The notes: generated from the letters alone by a model not told the origin. A stretch of 64,000 nucleotides of DNA from Morchella semilibera (GCA_009192285.1 CM018607.1:620001-684000); one strand, 5' to 3'. Shown: positions 37,236 through 49,506, counted from the first letter of the stretch. Numbers and translations are program-made.

Positions 37236-38929
37236 TTAACCCCACATTCTCTTCCTGAGTCTTCCCTTTGTCGCCCCGATCTTGTCTTTCTCGAACTCCA
37301 TCGCATCCCTCTTGGCCAACATTGTGCCATCGGACTCCATGCAGTTGAACAGCACACAATCTCCCAAGTTATGCGCTGCCATTCTGCCCTCAAAGAATGC
37401 ACCGTGGAGATATCCTATCCGCCTCAGTCAGCACACCGTTCGGGTCATCAAGGTGGGTCCTGGTAAAAAAGAGTTAGAACTCACCAAAGTACTTCCTACT
37501 CGTATGCTCTCCTGCGAAAAATAGCCTCCTCTCTGTCTCCGCGTCTCCACCAACAGGGGATCTCATATCATCCTGCTGCTTGACAGTAACACCCGCACCC
37601 CAGTTGGTGAACGTCCCTCTAAACAGGGGATCGAGCGTCCATCTCGGGAACGTAAAGTCAATAGGCTCTGGCACATTCTCAGCGCCATACATATCCCGCA
37701 ATACCGCCACAAAGTCGGCCTGGACCTCCTCGTCGGTCTGCAGCTCCGCATGGTAGGCAGCGTCGGAGGTGAGGGTTGCAAAGATGGATGTGGATCCTTC
37801 GTAGAAACCGGGCGCGTCGAGCGACTGCCAGACTGCGTAGTATCCACGCTCGTCGGCATCGGCGTACAGCATGAACTCGGTATCGTTCCAGAACTTTGTG
37901 GGGAACTTGGCAAAGATCTTCATGTAAGTTGCAAGGTGGAAGTTGGCGATGGCCTCTTGTTTCCAGTCTGGCAGCGCGGGCTCGAATACTACGTCGTCGT
38001 GTTGGAGAACTCCCAATCTGAAGCATGCATGTTAGCTTTTCGAGATACCCTTCTAGGGAACTTGCTTTGGAGCCTTACGAGAAAGTACAGAGTGCATATT
38101 CCGCGTTAACTGTTAATCCACTGGACGTTTTTACCGTCACCCCATCATTTCGATACTCGATGGTCTCCACTACCTCATTAAACAATACCTTATCCTGGAA
38201 ATTAGGAATCTCATCACCATACTTGATAATCACTTGCTTGTAGCCGCCCTGGTCGATCACCAAGTGATTATCAGAGTTTCCAAACTCAATAAAAGTCTCG
38301 TTGTAGACCTCAATGGTGCCAATAAAACTACTCTCCACCGGCGGTTCCGCCTGTTCCCAGTCATGACTGAAATACTCGGCAGCCCTCTCCTCGGCCGTCA
38401 ATGGGTTCCATCCTGCAACTCTCAAACCCGCCTTCATTGACAAGTCCGGGAGCCCCAATGCCTTACGCCTCCCGGCGTCCGCAGAGGCCTTGATAAACAC
38501 ATCCTCCTCGTACCTCGTGAGCGCCTCGGCAAGGCTGCCAGTCTCATCCTGCCAACCGGAATCGGTGAAGTAGTCGATGTTGCTCCAGTTTGAGTATCGG
38601 TTGTTGAGGCCGTACTTCTGTGCAAGTGCCCAGATTGGGTTTGTGCCCAGTCCTTCAACCCAGTTCGCGCCGAGCTCAATGTTAAGATCACCTATCTTGC
38701 CCTGCTGCACGCGGCCACCGAGCTCGTGGCGAGCTTCGAGAACAAGGAAGTCGGTAACATTGCGGTCAATGGCGAGAGAGTGAGCCGCGGATACACCGGT
38801 CATCCCACCGCCCAGAATGAGGACGGTAGTGTTGAGGACGCGCTCATCACGGGGGCGATGGGCGAGAGCCGTGAGGGGGAGGAGGGAGATAGGGAGGAGG
38901 GAGAGGGGGAGGAGAGACCGGAAATACAT
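37236..38929 (-). CDS. Secreted flavin amine oxidase, polyamine oxidase type, three exons, 520 aa
   Basis: This is an FAD-dependent amine oxidase, probably oxidising polyamines and releasing hydrogen peroxide outside the cell or in the secretory path. Exons are 38929-38079, 38017-37485 and 37414-37236, with introns of 61 and 70 nt (GTAAGG and GTGAGT donors). The joined frame is 520 aa. Residues 1-23 are a leucine-rich signal peptide ending ALA. The FAD dinucleotide fold reads VLILGGGMTG (residues 36-45), then VLEARHELGGR and ELGANWVEG. TFSLGVLQ spans the first splice junction. The C-terminal FAD/substrate motif is FFAGEHTS, continuing across the second junction as YFGYLHGAFFEGR. Several N-glycosylation sequons fit secretion. 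I chose the ATG at 38929 because it begins the signal peptide and a TATA element lies 81 bp upstream. Exact substrate is inferred. Confidence 0.93.
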
Positions 38930-39009
38930 GGTGATTGAGGTGAGTGAGTCCGAGGCGTTGAGACTGACGCTGGGGAATGAATTTCTCAGACTTGGAGGAC
39001 TATGGAGTA

Positions 39010-39016
39010 TTATATA
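39010..39016 (-). promoter_or_regulatory. Probable TATA box of the amine oxidase gene
   Basis: TATATAA on the minus strand lies 81 bases before the chosen ATG. It supports the start at 38929 over the longer frame opening at 39034, whose start lies upstream of this element. Confidence 0.5.
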
Positions 39017-39132
39017 GAGTTCCGAGAAAGACACTCAGCTGCCAATATCGAAAGGTACTTGGATAGCCGCCACTGCATGAACAGCTATCGGAAACCCTCG
39101 GTGTCCGCTGCACGCCCAGCATTTTTCTGCTA

Positions 39133-39247
39133 GTACCCGTTTTTCGCTGACGTTTTTGGACTGGGCCATTATTGGACACACCAAAAATCATGAACCTGGC
39201 GTATCTTTGCATGGCATGCAATATCAATCATCAGCGAAATACGGGTA
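39133..39247. mobile_element. Foldback MITE, family A copy 1
   Basis: The ends TACCCGTTTTTCGCTGA and TCAGCGAAATACGGGTA are near-perfect inverted repeats enclosing 115 bp. The interior (CACCAAAAATCATG, then GGCGTAT, then CATGGCATGCAATATCA) matches the three copies at 53.6-54.1 kb. It is non-coding and lies about 200 bp upstream of the amine oxidase start. Confidence 0.75.
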
Positions 39248-42200
39248 GAGGGGCCGAGGAGACATCGAATACGAGGTGGAAATCAAAAAACCCCTTGCTA
39301 TTCAAGGACCCAAATGATGCAATGTTTTCATCAGCGTGGTAGCTCTGAATCTAATACTCCTTCGTGATGTTGGGTGGGGTTTGCAATACTAGAGATGCAG
39401 GAATAGGCCCCAGAAAGGTAAAATGCCTTGACAACAAAAGAAATGTCCGAGAAAAAAGATTTTGTAGTACCTTAGAGGCATGTCTAGGGCCGGACCGACT
39501 TTGGGACCCCCATCTACCCATCCTCAATAGGACTACTTTACCCTAGAGTATTTTACACCATGATGTCTCGCAGGGATCAACGGCATGCGGCGGGGTAGTC
39601 AGAATCTGTGTGTATGGTGCGGATTACCGAGAAATGCTTCCGCAGGAATCACTGGGGCCTCTCCAGATGTGAGCTTAGTTTGGGCGATGGAGGCACCCAG
39701 AGAGAAACATAGCAATTGGACACCCCTTCCCCCAAATTAAACTTGCTTGTTCTCTAAGAAGAGAAGAATTGTGAGTATCTACACCATAGACATAAGGAAT
39801 ATCCCGCTGAACGATCTCTATTGACATCGAGCCAATGGTATACAATCTGCATGCAACCAGTCTGCACGATTTGACAGTGTATTGTTGAAATCCATTGGCA
39901 ATGGATGGTATGAGGCGACCAACCATTGTGTGTATTTGGGGCTATGGCCATGAAAAGTCGGGTTTTCTAATGGCTTATGGTAACTCGGGTTTGCTCCGAA
40001 ATCTTGATTAGTTACCGAATATATATACATGTATGTAGGTGCTTTCATCGCTTCCGGTGCAGCTGAAAAAGCTCGTGAAGTCACGTTGATAATGACGTCC
40101 TTAATCGCTTGTGAGCAGCTGAATCTGCAACACCAACAATGCAGTGTTGCGCGATTTCTCGGGTTCAACTGCAAGCAGCTCAACAAGAAGCGAAGTCTCC
40201 ATGTAGGTACGTACCCACATAGGTTTAGCCAGGTAGAATACCTAACCATCTGGAGAGAAGTAAGGGATATGGGGTCTTCAAGGTCTTAAAACAGTAGCCG
40301 TATAAAAAATGCCGTGCCGTTGGGTGGGGGAGAAGTGGTACTCTGTGGTTGGGGTGGTTTTGCTGGGGTGGGTTAGGTTTCGGTGATCCGGGGACCGAAT
40401 GAGCTCACTTAAAGTTAAGCTCACTTAAAGTTAAGCTCACTTAAAGTTAAGCTCACCCAAAGTCGGGGCACGCACTACTGGCTAGCTCATCATAGATACA
40501 CACATGTATGCACAAACATGCGGTTACACAGATGGACCAAGTAGATACATGTACATACATGTAGGTAAGGGCTCTAACCAACCCGGCTAACTAGGCCAAA
40601 ATAGATTGCGCGCCGATCGGTGTTCGGAAATGGCTGATGGAGATCGTGCATGAACCTGGTACTCAGTGGCCCCTACTGCAAAATGGGGGCAACTAAGCGA
40701 ATTAAACTGACCGAGACCTTATGTTTTGAGGTGAAACCTTTGGGGGCCCTGGATTCAACTCTGATCCTCCTCTCCCCGACTGATCATGAGGTCCTGCTTG
40801 TAGGAGGAGGCAAATATTGCATACTTACATACTCGTCCCTCCATGACGCTTCCGACCACGACCAATATAATTACATGTACATACCATACAGAAGGGAGGG
40901 GCTTGGCAACTTTTTGTATATACTCAATAGCATGGAATTAGTAGTACATGTCCCCTACTCTAGCTAGACTCTAGGCTGGGCGATTATTCTCCCGAGGTTT
41001 AGTGAGATCCTTTGCAATTTCTTTACGGGATCAGGCATATTTTAGATGGGAACCTCTGGCATGTACATGTAGTTTTAGCGTACCAGCTAGAGGAGTCTTA
41101 GACTCTTAGGATTTGATTTGACCCCGGCATATATAAATCTCGAAACCTGTCGGAGAGATATGCTTCCGGACACCACGGGAGAAAGCTGTCCGTAGGGAAT
41201 GGGCACGAGACTGTATCTAGTCTAGCTAGCCTAAGGATGTACATGTAGGCACTCCCTCGAGTGGTAAGTGGGATCGGTAACAACACATACTATAGTTCCA
41301 GCAGAGCCCATACGTATTGCGAGTTATCAAGATTATCTGGACTCCTGATCATGATGTAGCGCGCACCCCTAACAAAAACTCTACTGCAAGACTGTCGAGC
41401 TGAATATCGGTATTGATTGGACCCCCGAGTATTTCTTGGCAACTCACAATATGTACCCATCGCTACGCTTTAGTTATATTAAGTATTGTAAGTGGTGGTG
41501 GTGGTGGTGGTGAGGGGTCGAGGGTACGGAACACTTTATGGCCATTCCCTCAGCTCGCCCACTGCCATTCAAGACGTCAAAGTTAACTTTCTACGCGAAC
41601 CAACCGAAACCAGTGGTTGGATCAATGAGCGTCACCGATCCAAAGGTTCAAGTGTTTCTTTCGGCTCACTCTGGAACAAGCTAGCAACACCGAGCGAGAG
41701 AGCCTTAGCATGTCGCACACGTGCGGTTTGGTGATTGGTCCTTGCCAAAAGGTGCACCCGCGTTACTAATTCTTGGCAAGGACCCCCCCCCCCACCCCAA
41801 TCACTAGCTTGCAGCTTGGCTAGGATGGATTGTGGTTACATATCCGTTCGTATCATATCAGCTTGGTTTCGACGCCTTGGGTTATGTGTGTAAAGTACGA
41901 GATTTGACAGAAGGATTAATCAGGCGAATAAGTGGAACAGGAATGGACTATTTGCTAAGTGCTAGCCTTAAAACTAAAGAAAATCTCGATTATCATATTG
42001 TCGATTGGCTATCGACGCAGAACATTGTGTGAGAACACATCAGTTCAGCTGACAGCATTACGTACATGTATTGATACAAAGAGAATTTTCCGGGGCAAAA
42101 ATAACGAGGTGGTCGGAAGTAAGAGAGGAGCTGACAAGTACAGCAGCTATATTAAATGTTGGCGGGCGACTAGGCGAGATTTTAAGGGCTCTTAGCTGGC

Positions 42201-42317
42201 TACATTAATTCTTATCGACTCGCCCGGATATCAGAACTGGACACTACCTCGCATCATATCCCTCCTGCCAAAGAGAAATCGCATCATGAAGGTAACTTTA
42301 TTCACCTGAATATTTAA
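39248..42317. other. Intergenic stretch without a recognisable gene
   Basis: The region contains the tandem repeat at 40402-40463, a dense set of TACATGTA palindromes (40025, two near 40550, 40873, 41060, 41240, 42064), a GGT repeat near 41494-41511 and a C tract near 41783. Open frames such as plus 40650-40967 carry no recognisable motif. Confidence 0.5.
40402..40463. repeat. 16-bp tandem repeat, about 3.9 copies
   Basis: The unit AGCTCACTTAAAGTTA is repeated exactly three times and then in a diverged partial copy. There are no spacers, so it is a minisatellite and not a CRISPR array. Confidence 0.85.
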
Positions 42318-45300
42318 TTAAACCTCTTCTAGACTTTCCAGAGTAACCAATTTAGAGAAAGGCTTAAACATTGCTTTGACTGATAATATAAACAAATATC
42401 GATGAAAACTGAGAAAAGAAACAGAATTACAGATATGTTTTAAACTACATGTCCTCTTCCCCTCCCACAGCACACCTACAAAAGACGCAATTATGACAAC
42501 CGGTAATACGCTTCCCAGCTCCCCTAAGCCTGCCCATTCAGGTGGGATCCTAACGGACACAAAACCACCACCCGCAGCAATTACTGCAATGAAATTCCAC
42601 ATAACTCCATAAGCAAAAGAAATCCAAATACATGCTCTCACCCGCCTACTAAGGTCCAAGAAACTGATGACACTGGTTAAGGATGTTGACAAAATTGCTA
42701 CATCAGCAGCTGATATCGCAACCGAGGTCGAGTCAGACATAGATAATCCAACATCTGCCTGTTTTAGTGCTACGGCGTCGTTTGTTCCGTCGCCAACGAA
42801 AGAACAATTGGCGCTTTAGAGCCGGTTCGCTCTGGTTTTCTACTGGTATTGGGTGCAATTGAATTTGTAGTTTCTTGATCTCTGAAGATTTTTGTTCTGG
42901 GGAGCAACCAGACCTGCAGTTTTCTTCCGGTATACCGAGGACTTTCGAAATCTTTGCAACAGCCTGGGTGTGGTCTCCAGAGAAGATATAGGTCTCTATG
43001 CTCCTTCTGTGAAGCTCGGAAATTATTTCCGGCGCCTCGGGGCGAATGGTGTCTTCAAGCCCGAAGACAGCCCTGAGTTCCCCGTCAACGGAAAGAGCAA
43101 ATACTGTCAGTCCTTGCTGAACTACTTCATTTACTATGTGATGTGCGTCCCCATCGTGGGAGCACCAAGATGGCTGCCCGCCTCTCACAAGTTGGCCTTC
43201 GATTATGGCCTCGAGTCCTTTTCCCACAACTGGCTCAACAGTGATGGCTGAGTGTTCCAACACTCCCGGGACACTTGCTGCCATCGCTTCAGAAACAGGA
43301 TGTTTCTCTCCTTCGCACAATGTCTTAACCAAGGTCTGGACTTGTTTTCCGACTTCGGCACTCCATTCCACTCCATTATGCTCTTTCATGAAAACAACCT
43401 TCAGCTTTCCTGTTGTCAAAGTTCCCGTCTTGTCGAACACAACCTTATTGGCCTTCAATCCCCTTTCCACCGCGATGACATTCACAAACAGAAATCCGCA
43501 CTTTCTCATTGCAACCCTACTTGCAAATATCATGACCATGGGCACAGCAAGTCCGATGGCACATGGACAAGACACAGCCAATGTTGCAACAGCAAAAGAG
43601 ACCGCCTCTACCGCGCTACCAGACCAGTCAACTTTTCTTCCTAGCCTATTGACAAGAAGCCAGATAACGAAAACTGCTAGTGAAACCAAAAGAACAGCTG
43701 GTGTCATGATAGCTGCAAATTTATCTGCCATCTCCTGTACTTTTGGTTTTTCCCCACCAGCTGATCGAACCATCCGTTTGATAACAGACACCGTGTTTTC
43801 GTGCGTAAGTCTTGTAACCCGATATTTTAGTCTTCCGTTTACGACGCTGCTTCCTGCCATTACTAGTCGGCCAGCCTGAACCTCTGCAGGTGATGCTTCA
43901 CCAGTTAAAAGGCTTTCGTCTACTTCTGCCGCCCCCTCCACCACGACTCCATCGGTAGCGATGACACATCCCTTCATAACAACTAGTAGATCCCCATATT
44001 GAAGTAGTTTCTCGTCAATTTCTCGAATATTGTCGTCTTCCACCAGAAATATTCTGCTTGACCCCTGTTTTTGGTGCTGGCCGCCAAGGGCCAATACCCT
44101 GTTTAACGCCCACATTCTCACCATTCCAGTGATCCACCTCCCCACAAGGATTAATACGACCAACAGACAACAAGTCTCGAAGAATGGCTCCTTTCCAGTG
44201 GTTCCGAGTGTTCCGCTGATCGTATCGATCATGAAAATTGATACAGAAAAACCCCAAGCAGCGAGCGTAGCAACAAGGACAAGGACATCCATATCGATTC
44301 TACTACCACCCGCTCCGCCGTATAGAATGGTTCTGAAAGGCGCTGATATATATCCTGTACGCTACTCCCATGACGACAGTTGCTAGAGGTAACTGATGGA
44401 ATATTTGAGGGCCATTTCGACGTCTGGTAAAGGTACCCAGGCGAGGACAAGGACGGGCACTGTCAACATTGCAGATGCGAGACTTATAAAACCCAAGTGC
44501 TTTAAGTGCCGTCTTTCTGCCTCGGATGCAGCTGTATCTTCGTTTGGAGTGTCGACTATTCTGGCATCAAATTTGACACTTTTCTCGTTAATGCAGCATA
44601 ACAAATCTCTAACCCCTATGATAGCTGGGTCGTATCCAACCTCGAGTGTGGTCCTTCCGTTCGCGTGGTCGAGAACCCTCATCCTGCGGACCTCTTTCAT
44701 CTTCCTGAGCTCATCTGATGATTCATCGTCGGATATTGTCAACCGGATTTTAGCCAAGCCTGCATCCTCACTACATCCGCTTCCCATGACTGCTACACGA
44801 AAGCCAGTCTTTTTCCTTAAAATTTCCACAATCTCATTTTCCCCTCTAAATTCGGGCCAGAATGTCACCTCGGCCCTGTTATTCAAGAAGCTAACCTTAA
44901 CACTAGCAGAAAGTACACAATTCATGGATTGTAGAATGTGAACAACTTTATCGGCGCATCCGGTACAAGTCATTCCCGTGATATTCAACGAGAGAAACCA
45001 AGGTGTAAGGATACCGGATTTTCCAATGTTTACTACGTATTCCTCATCATCGTCATCATCATCTTCCTCGGTATCTAACGGTGCAGAGCAACAGTCAGAT
45101 TTTGTAGTTTGGTGCCGCCTTCTGCAGCATTTACCAAGCGGTACAGGAGGAACCTCCCAAGAGGTCCTGGCCAAGCTTAGAAGATTGTGATCTTAACGAA
45201 GTGCAAGGACACTTCATATCAGGCGTCCCTGAGACATCTTTTATCGTGATGCTATCCCACTCTGAGCGTCGGAGGCATGAAGCACAGGTTGGGGGCTTCC

Positions 45301-45672
45301 CAGGGCTATTATGCGGGCCATGGTGTCCCGGTTGATGATAATGGTGGGGTCGACGGTCACACTCATGACCCTGATGATCGTAGGCAGGAACAGCGCTTTT
45401 TGAAGTTTCGGGCTCTGTTTCAGGGCAGTAACCTATTTCAGGACTCGCATGAGAGTTTTGGTGGATATAAGCTGCATATGCTTCGAAACACCTCGCTTTA
45501 AGACGATATATTTTTAGTCACGAGAGAACCAGCAAGTAAGGGTAATAGGTGGGAGAAGTCGATTGGAGAGGGCTAATTAGTAATTACCATCACAGGAGCA
45601 TATTCCTTTTTCTTTAGAACAGCATCCATTATCCAGCTCACTTATCGACTCTTTCTCCAGCAAGGCCACCAT
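42318..45672 (-). CDS. Copper-exporting P1B-type ATPase (CrpA-like) with interrupted reading frame
   Basis: This membrane pump exports Cu(I) using ATP. A short first exon (45672-45588, CCSKEKGICSCD) joins across a 92-nt intron to a Cys/His-rich region (CFEAYAAYIHQ; HHYHQPGHHGPH). Next come KCCRRRHQ and CC-Ser-Ala clusters, an acidic run and a heavy-metal domain with GMTCTGC. The membrane part has MDVLVLVATLAAW, the ion motif SCPCAIGLAVP, phosphorylation site DKTGT, a conserved HP in EGEKHPVSEA, FSGDHTQAV and VGDGTNDA, then IPPEWAGLGELGSVLPV. Cys-rich N-termini of this kind occur in fungal CrpA/CRP1 copper pumps. The frame is not continuous: the main frame has two stops near 44350-44395, where a neighbouring frame reads LPLATVV and IYISAF as the family should. 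A one-base shift lies near 42795, just before VGDGTNDA. The join near 45200 is unresolved. This may be a recent pseudogene or assembly error. The start at 45672 is tentative. Confidence 0.82.
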
Positions 45673-48116
45673 TAACTGACTTGGTAAACCTATATCGATT
45701 TGATCAAGGTTCTCTTGTGGAGTTTTCGTTTTATTACAGTGTGCAGTTGCAAGCTGGGAACTAGGGTCGAGTATTCGTGGCGAGGGATACAGGTCATGAA
45801 AAGATCTTGGTGAGGGCCCGTTGTGATTTTGCCCATCGTTGTCACAGCCAGAACCGGATCAGGATAATCCATTGCGGGTTTTTGTTTCTTTGAGAACTAC
45901 CGGAAATGGCTCTGATACAGCTGGTTTGTCAGCCGTTTTGTTTCTTTGGGGATAAAAAAAGGATATACGCCTACTAAGCCTAGCAGAAAGATCGTAGAGT
46001 ACCGGCTAGAATACAAAGGTTGTGCTAAAAATTGTTGGATATCTCGGTGGGATCTTAGTTGTAGAGGACCAGTGAAGGGGTGAAGGGAGGAGAAGTCGAA
46101 GGTAATATGCTTTTTGATCAGCCAAGCTGTATATACTTAAAGATTCTGTATATGCAGTCTTCTCCCCGAGTAAAAAGAAACCTGCTGGTGTCAGCGTTTT
46201 GCATAAACTCACCGTATATATTAGTTAAAAATTAACTTCTCACTGTGCCTGTAACTATCCGCGATAGAAGCATTCTGCAGGAACCCTTTTCACCAGGTTT
46301 TCCTTCCTATATTGTTTAGCTTTAGTCAGTTATATATTCCAATAACTGTGGAAATTCACACTGGTAAATTTCTTGCTGGGATGGTACTTACCCGCGGACA
46401 GTTGTATTCAAGTTCTTTGGACAATTCGCTGGCCCTCGCCTCCGGGAAACAAGGTGACATGGACCAGCATACACTGGTCTGTGGAAAGAATGGAGGTGAA
46501 CTTCCGTAGAGGAGAGTGTGTTCGACTCTGACCGCGGTTGATCTTGTATCCCGGACTCTGATAGTTGTGGGAAGGTTAGAGGATTATTTTCTAACCCATA
46601 GGAAAGAATCCCTCGTACCCCTCCCCTCCCCTCACCCTCCTCTGTATTCCAACCCCTCCGCCAGCCATTTCGAGGCCCCAGGTAATTTCGCTGTTGAAAG
46701 AAACATCTCTCCTGAGGTAAGTTGTAGCTGCACGCAACCGGATCCGCTGAAAGCAAGGGGTGATGGCCGCATTCCGTCTAAGGAAAGATTTGAGACAACA
46801 CGATGAATTAGAACATGCAAACATGGGTTCCAAATACAAACCTACGGAACATGCCCCGTGTAGGTCCTATGATTTGGGGAGAAAACAGGTGGCTGACTAG
46901 TTGCGTGCCGAGAACCTTTCGAGTTCCGGTGTTCCGGGGGGGGGGGGGTTGTGTCGGCCATTTCGTTCACACTAAGCAGACACAGGTCAGTTTCTATCAA
47001 GATGTTTGATACTGGTATTCAAACATGCGCATACAGCTCAGCTGCTCTAGATCGTACAGCTGTAGTTGATTAATCTATTTCATCTGTTTGTACTCCGGGT
47101 CCTTGCACGTACCTATGCGAGAACTTCATGTGTTATCACGAGTCGGCGCGGCAGCGCGGGCTGTACTTCCAACCCGGGCGATTATATTAGTGCATACATG
47201 TACTTGTATGTACTTGCGGTACATGTACATGTAGTTATGTGTATACTCCTACCCCAGATCATATCATGATCATGTATCTACCCTTATTCGATATTTTCTA
47301 GATTCTCTTTCCGTCTGATCTTAATTAATAGACATTCTATCCGCGCCCAAAGTAGAATATATATGTAGTGTTTATTGCCAGGTAAGCGGAGGTGAGTAGA
47401 GTAGTAATAGTCGGGAATTAACACTGTAACAAATTAATATTTGCTCGAGTTTGAGTAAATTGTCGGTTTGAGACATTGATCGATCTACCGTTGGCATCAC
47501 AGGCAGTTTTACAAGCCGTACATGTGGTATCGCATATATACATGTATGCATATATGGCTATATGTGTACCTCGACTTATACGACGACATCATGTCTAATA
47601 TCATCACATTACGCCTGCGTATTAACGACAGCCCAACATCTTGTAGCACATGTGTATGTACTTCGATTTTAGCAAAGTCTTGAATGAAGTTTACGAGTAC
47701 AATTCATACTACATATACGCACATGTATCCATATGCATACACGTGCATGCATGCAGTTGCTCCCAGACTCACGCGCGTAGCTATACCGGAACCAGCTGAT
47801 GGACAAGCAAATAAAACAGGTTCTTAATGCGTTAGAGTTTTGACCGTAGCTAGTATAAGTTGCATAGAGGGTGAATTAAGCATATATATTTGATTCCCTG
47901 ACACGATAATTGTGTTTAACACTACATGTAGATAATTACACGTAGTCTTGAGTCAAAAAGGGTAACGTACATGTACCGGCCATAGTATTAGTAACACTGA
48001 TGTCCGTAGAGATTTATTTAGTTTATTAGTTTGGTTTTAAAATCTTTAATGATTCGATCTGGGATTGTGTTCCATTCATGAAACATCGGTCTTTTTTGGA
48101 AGGGTAAGTTTTAATC
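45673..48116. other. Intergenic stretch upstream of the copper ATPase
   Basis: No recognisable gene was found. A minus-strand frame at 46388-46756 has no identifiable domain. An 11-base G tract lies near 46937. TACATGTA palindromes cluster at 47196-47235, 47542, 47926 and 47971. AT-rich TATA-like sequences near 46215 could belong to the ATPase promoter. Confidence 0.45.
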
Positions 48117-48300
48117 AACGAATTTCAAGTAAATTATATAAATCGCTAATAACTTTTCAACCATGGCCAGACAAGGTATCAAAAATCTATGAAGCCAAAT
48201 TGTAGGTATAGGTAAGATAAATATAAAGACTTTGGCTTCATAGATTTTTGATATCTTGTCTGGTCGAAAAGTGATCAGCAACTTACTTGAAATTGGTTGT
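48117..48300. mobile_element. Foldback MITE, family D copy 1
   Basis: The left arm (about 48119-48198) and right arm (about 48230-48297) are reverse complements with few mismatches. Both contain TCAAAAATCTATGAAGCCAA and AATTTCAAGTAA. The loop is about 30 bases. A diverged second copy lies at 63389-63506. It is non-coding. Confidence 0.8.
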
Positions 48301-48459
48301 CACTAGCTTTAAGATGCGCCGCACCATAATTTATCAAATAAAGTACTGAGAAAAGGCATGATCCCCCTAGATACATGTACTTGTATATATGCAAACATAT
48401 TAATATATTATGCGCGTATTGCCAAATGCACGACCATATCATGCCTAACATCTAACATA

Positions 48460-48630
48460 CAGTACCAAAAAGAGGGGTGGGATCACTACGGTATTCTCGT
48501 TGGCACGCTAGCATTGCGGTAAGCATACGGTATTTGTACAGTACTCTTCCTCTAATGCCGATTTAATTCGGTATTTGTCACTAAATTCCGTAGTCTTATG
48601 GTAGTGATTTCACCCCATTTTTTCATACTG
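48460..48630. mobile_element. TA-flanked CAGTACC MITE, family H copy 1
   Basis: The element begins CAGTACCAAAAAGAGGGG and ends CCCCATTTTTTCATACTG, with TA directly outside both ends. The arms extend to GATCACTAC / GTAGTGATT. It is 171 bp with no coding capacity. A related copy is at 56940-57117. The CAGT end and TA duplication suggest a Tc1/mariner-derived MITE. Confidence 0.8.
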
Positions 48631-48779
48631 TACCTAGAATCAGCGCAGCGCAAAGTATTTCAGTTCCACTTACGCTAAAGTCTTCATCACTTGGTCGGAT
48701 ATATAATATCGATTTATAATTAAGTACTTGAATGCGTACTTGTGATCTAGTGGTAGGTGCTAGCTCTCTACCAACTATA

Positions 48780-49258
48780 TAAATGAATCAAAAAAAGCAT
48801 CATTTTCACTTATTATGTTTCTATGTGAAATGAATCACTTTTAATGTGCTCTCTAAAGGGATCAAAAACCGATGGAAAAGGCACCTTTTACTATGGGAAA
48901 ACGAATCAAAAAATGAATCCTTAGTTCCATTTGATACATTTAAAGTGCTTTTTCTAAAACTTTAAAAGAAAAAAAGAACTGATCTCTCAAGGAACTGAAC
49001 CTTGGCTATTGCAATTACTTAACCTGAACCTTATCACCTATGCCATCAGACAATATATTAATTCATTATCTGGGCTGTGTTGGATTGCCAGAGAGGAAAA
49101 GCATCAGAAAATTGGTGAGGAAAAGGCATCATGGAAAAGCATCATGAAAAATGAATCCGAGTGCCTTTTACAAAAGCATACCCTCTAAATGAATCAAAGG
49201 ATTCATTTACCAAAACTGACTGTGTGGGAAACGAATCAAAAGATTCATTTACATGGCT
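48780..49258. repeat. Region dense in GAATCAAA / GATTCATTT words
   Basis: The words TGAATCAAA, CGAATCAAA and their complement GATTCATTT recur many times, twice as head-to-head pairs (GAATCAAAGGATTC near 49194 and GAATCAAAAGATTCATTT near 49234). Words such as GCACCTTTTAC and GTGCCTTTTAC also recur. It may be a decayed compound repeat. No gene is visible. Confidence 0.5.
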
Positions 49259-49316
49259 GGTAGAGGCTGACTCAGTGGATATCGGATCGACAGCGAGTTA
49301 TACAGCGACCGGTAAT

Positions 49317-49399
49317 AAGTGATGGAACGGCTTGAGAGTACAAGCACTAAGTATTGGTGGCGTTTTACCAAAACCGGAATCACTGTGTTCCATCACTTT
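49317..49399. repeat. Inverted repeat ending AAGTGATGGAAC / GTTCCATCACTT
   Basis: AAGTGATGGAAC near 49317 and GTTCCATCACTT near 49389 are exact reverse complements about 83 bp apart end to end. The interior also shows partial complementarity. It lies just before the hairpin at 49507-49638 and may belong to the same insertion. Confidence 0.5.
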
Positions 49400-49506
49400 A
49401 TCAGGCGTGGAGGTGTGAGTGGTTCCAAACACTTTATATACATGGTCTCCGTCTTGAATGTATTCATCACTTTTAGCGTCAACGTCGTACATGAGGTAAT
49501 ATGGAA

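Noticed and set aside
39000-39034. Upstream start for the amine oxidase at 39034
   Set aside because: It lies before the TATA element and would bury the signal peptide; the ATG at 38929 is preferred.
40402-40463. Possible CRISPR-like array
   Set aside because: The units are contiguous 16-bp repeats without spacers, in a eukaryotic context.
44355-44393. A 39-nt GT..AG intron (GTTACC..TACAG) that would remove both stops in the copper ATPase
   Set aside because: It is shorter than any other intron here and has no good branch site. It would delete the family-conserved LPLATVV membrane segment, so paired frameshifts fit better. I cannot exclude it without transcripts.
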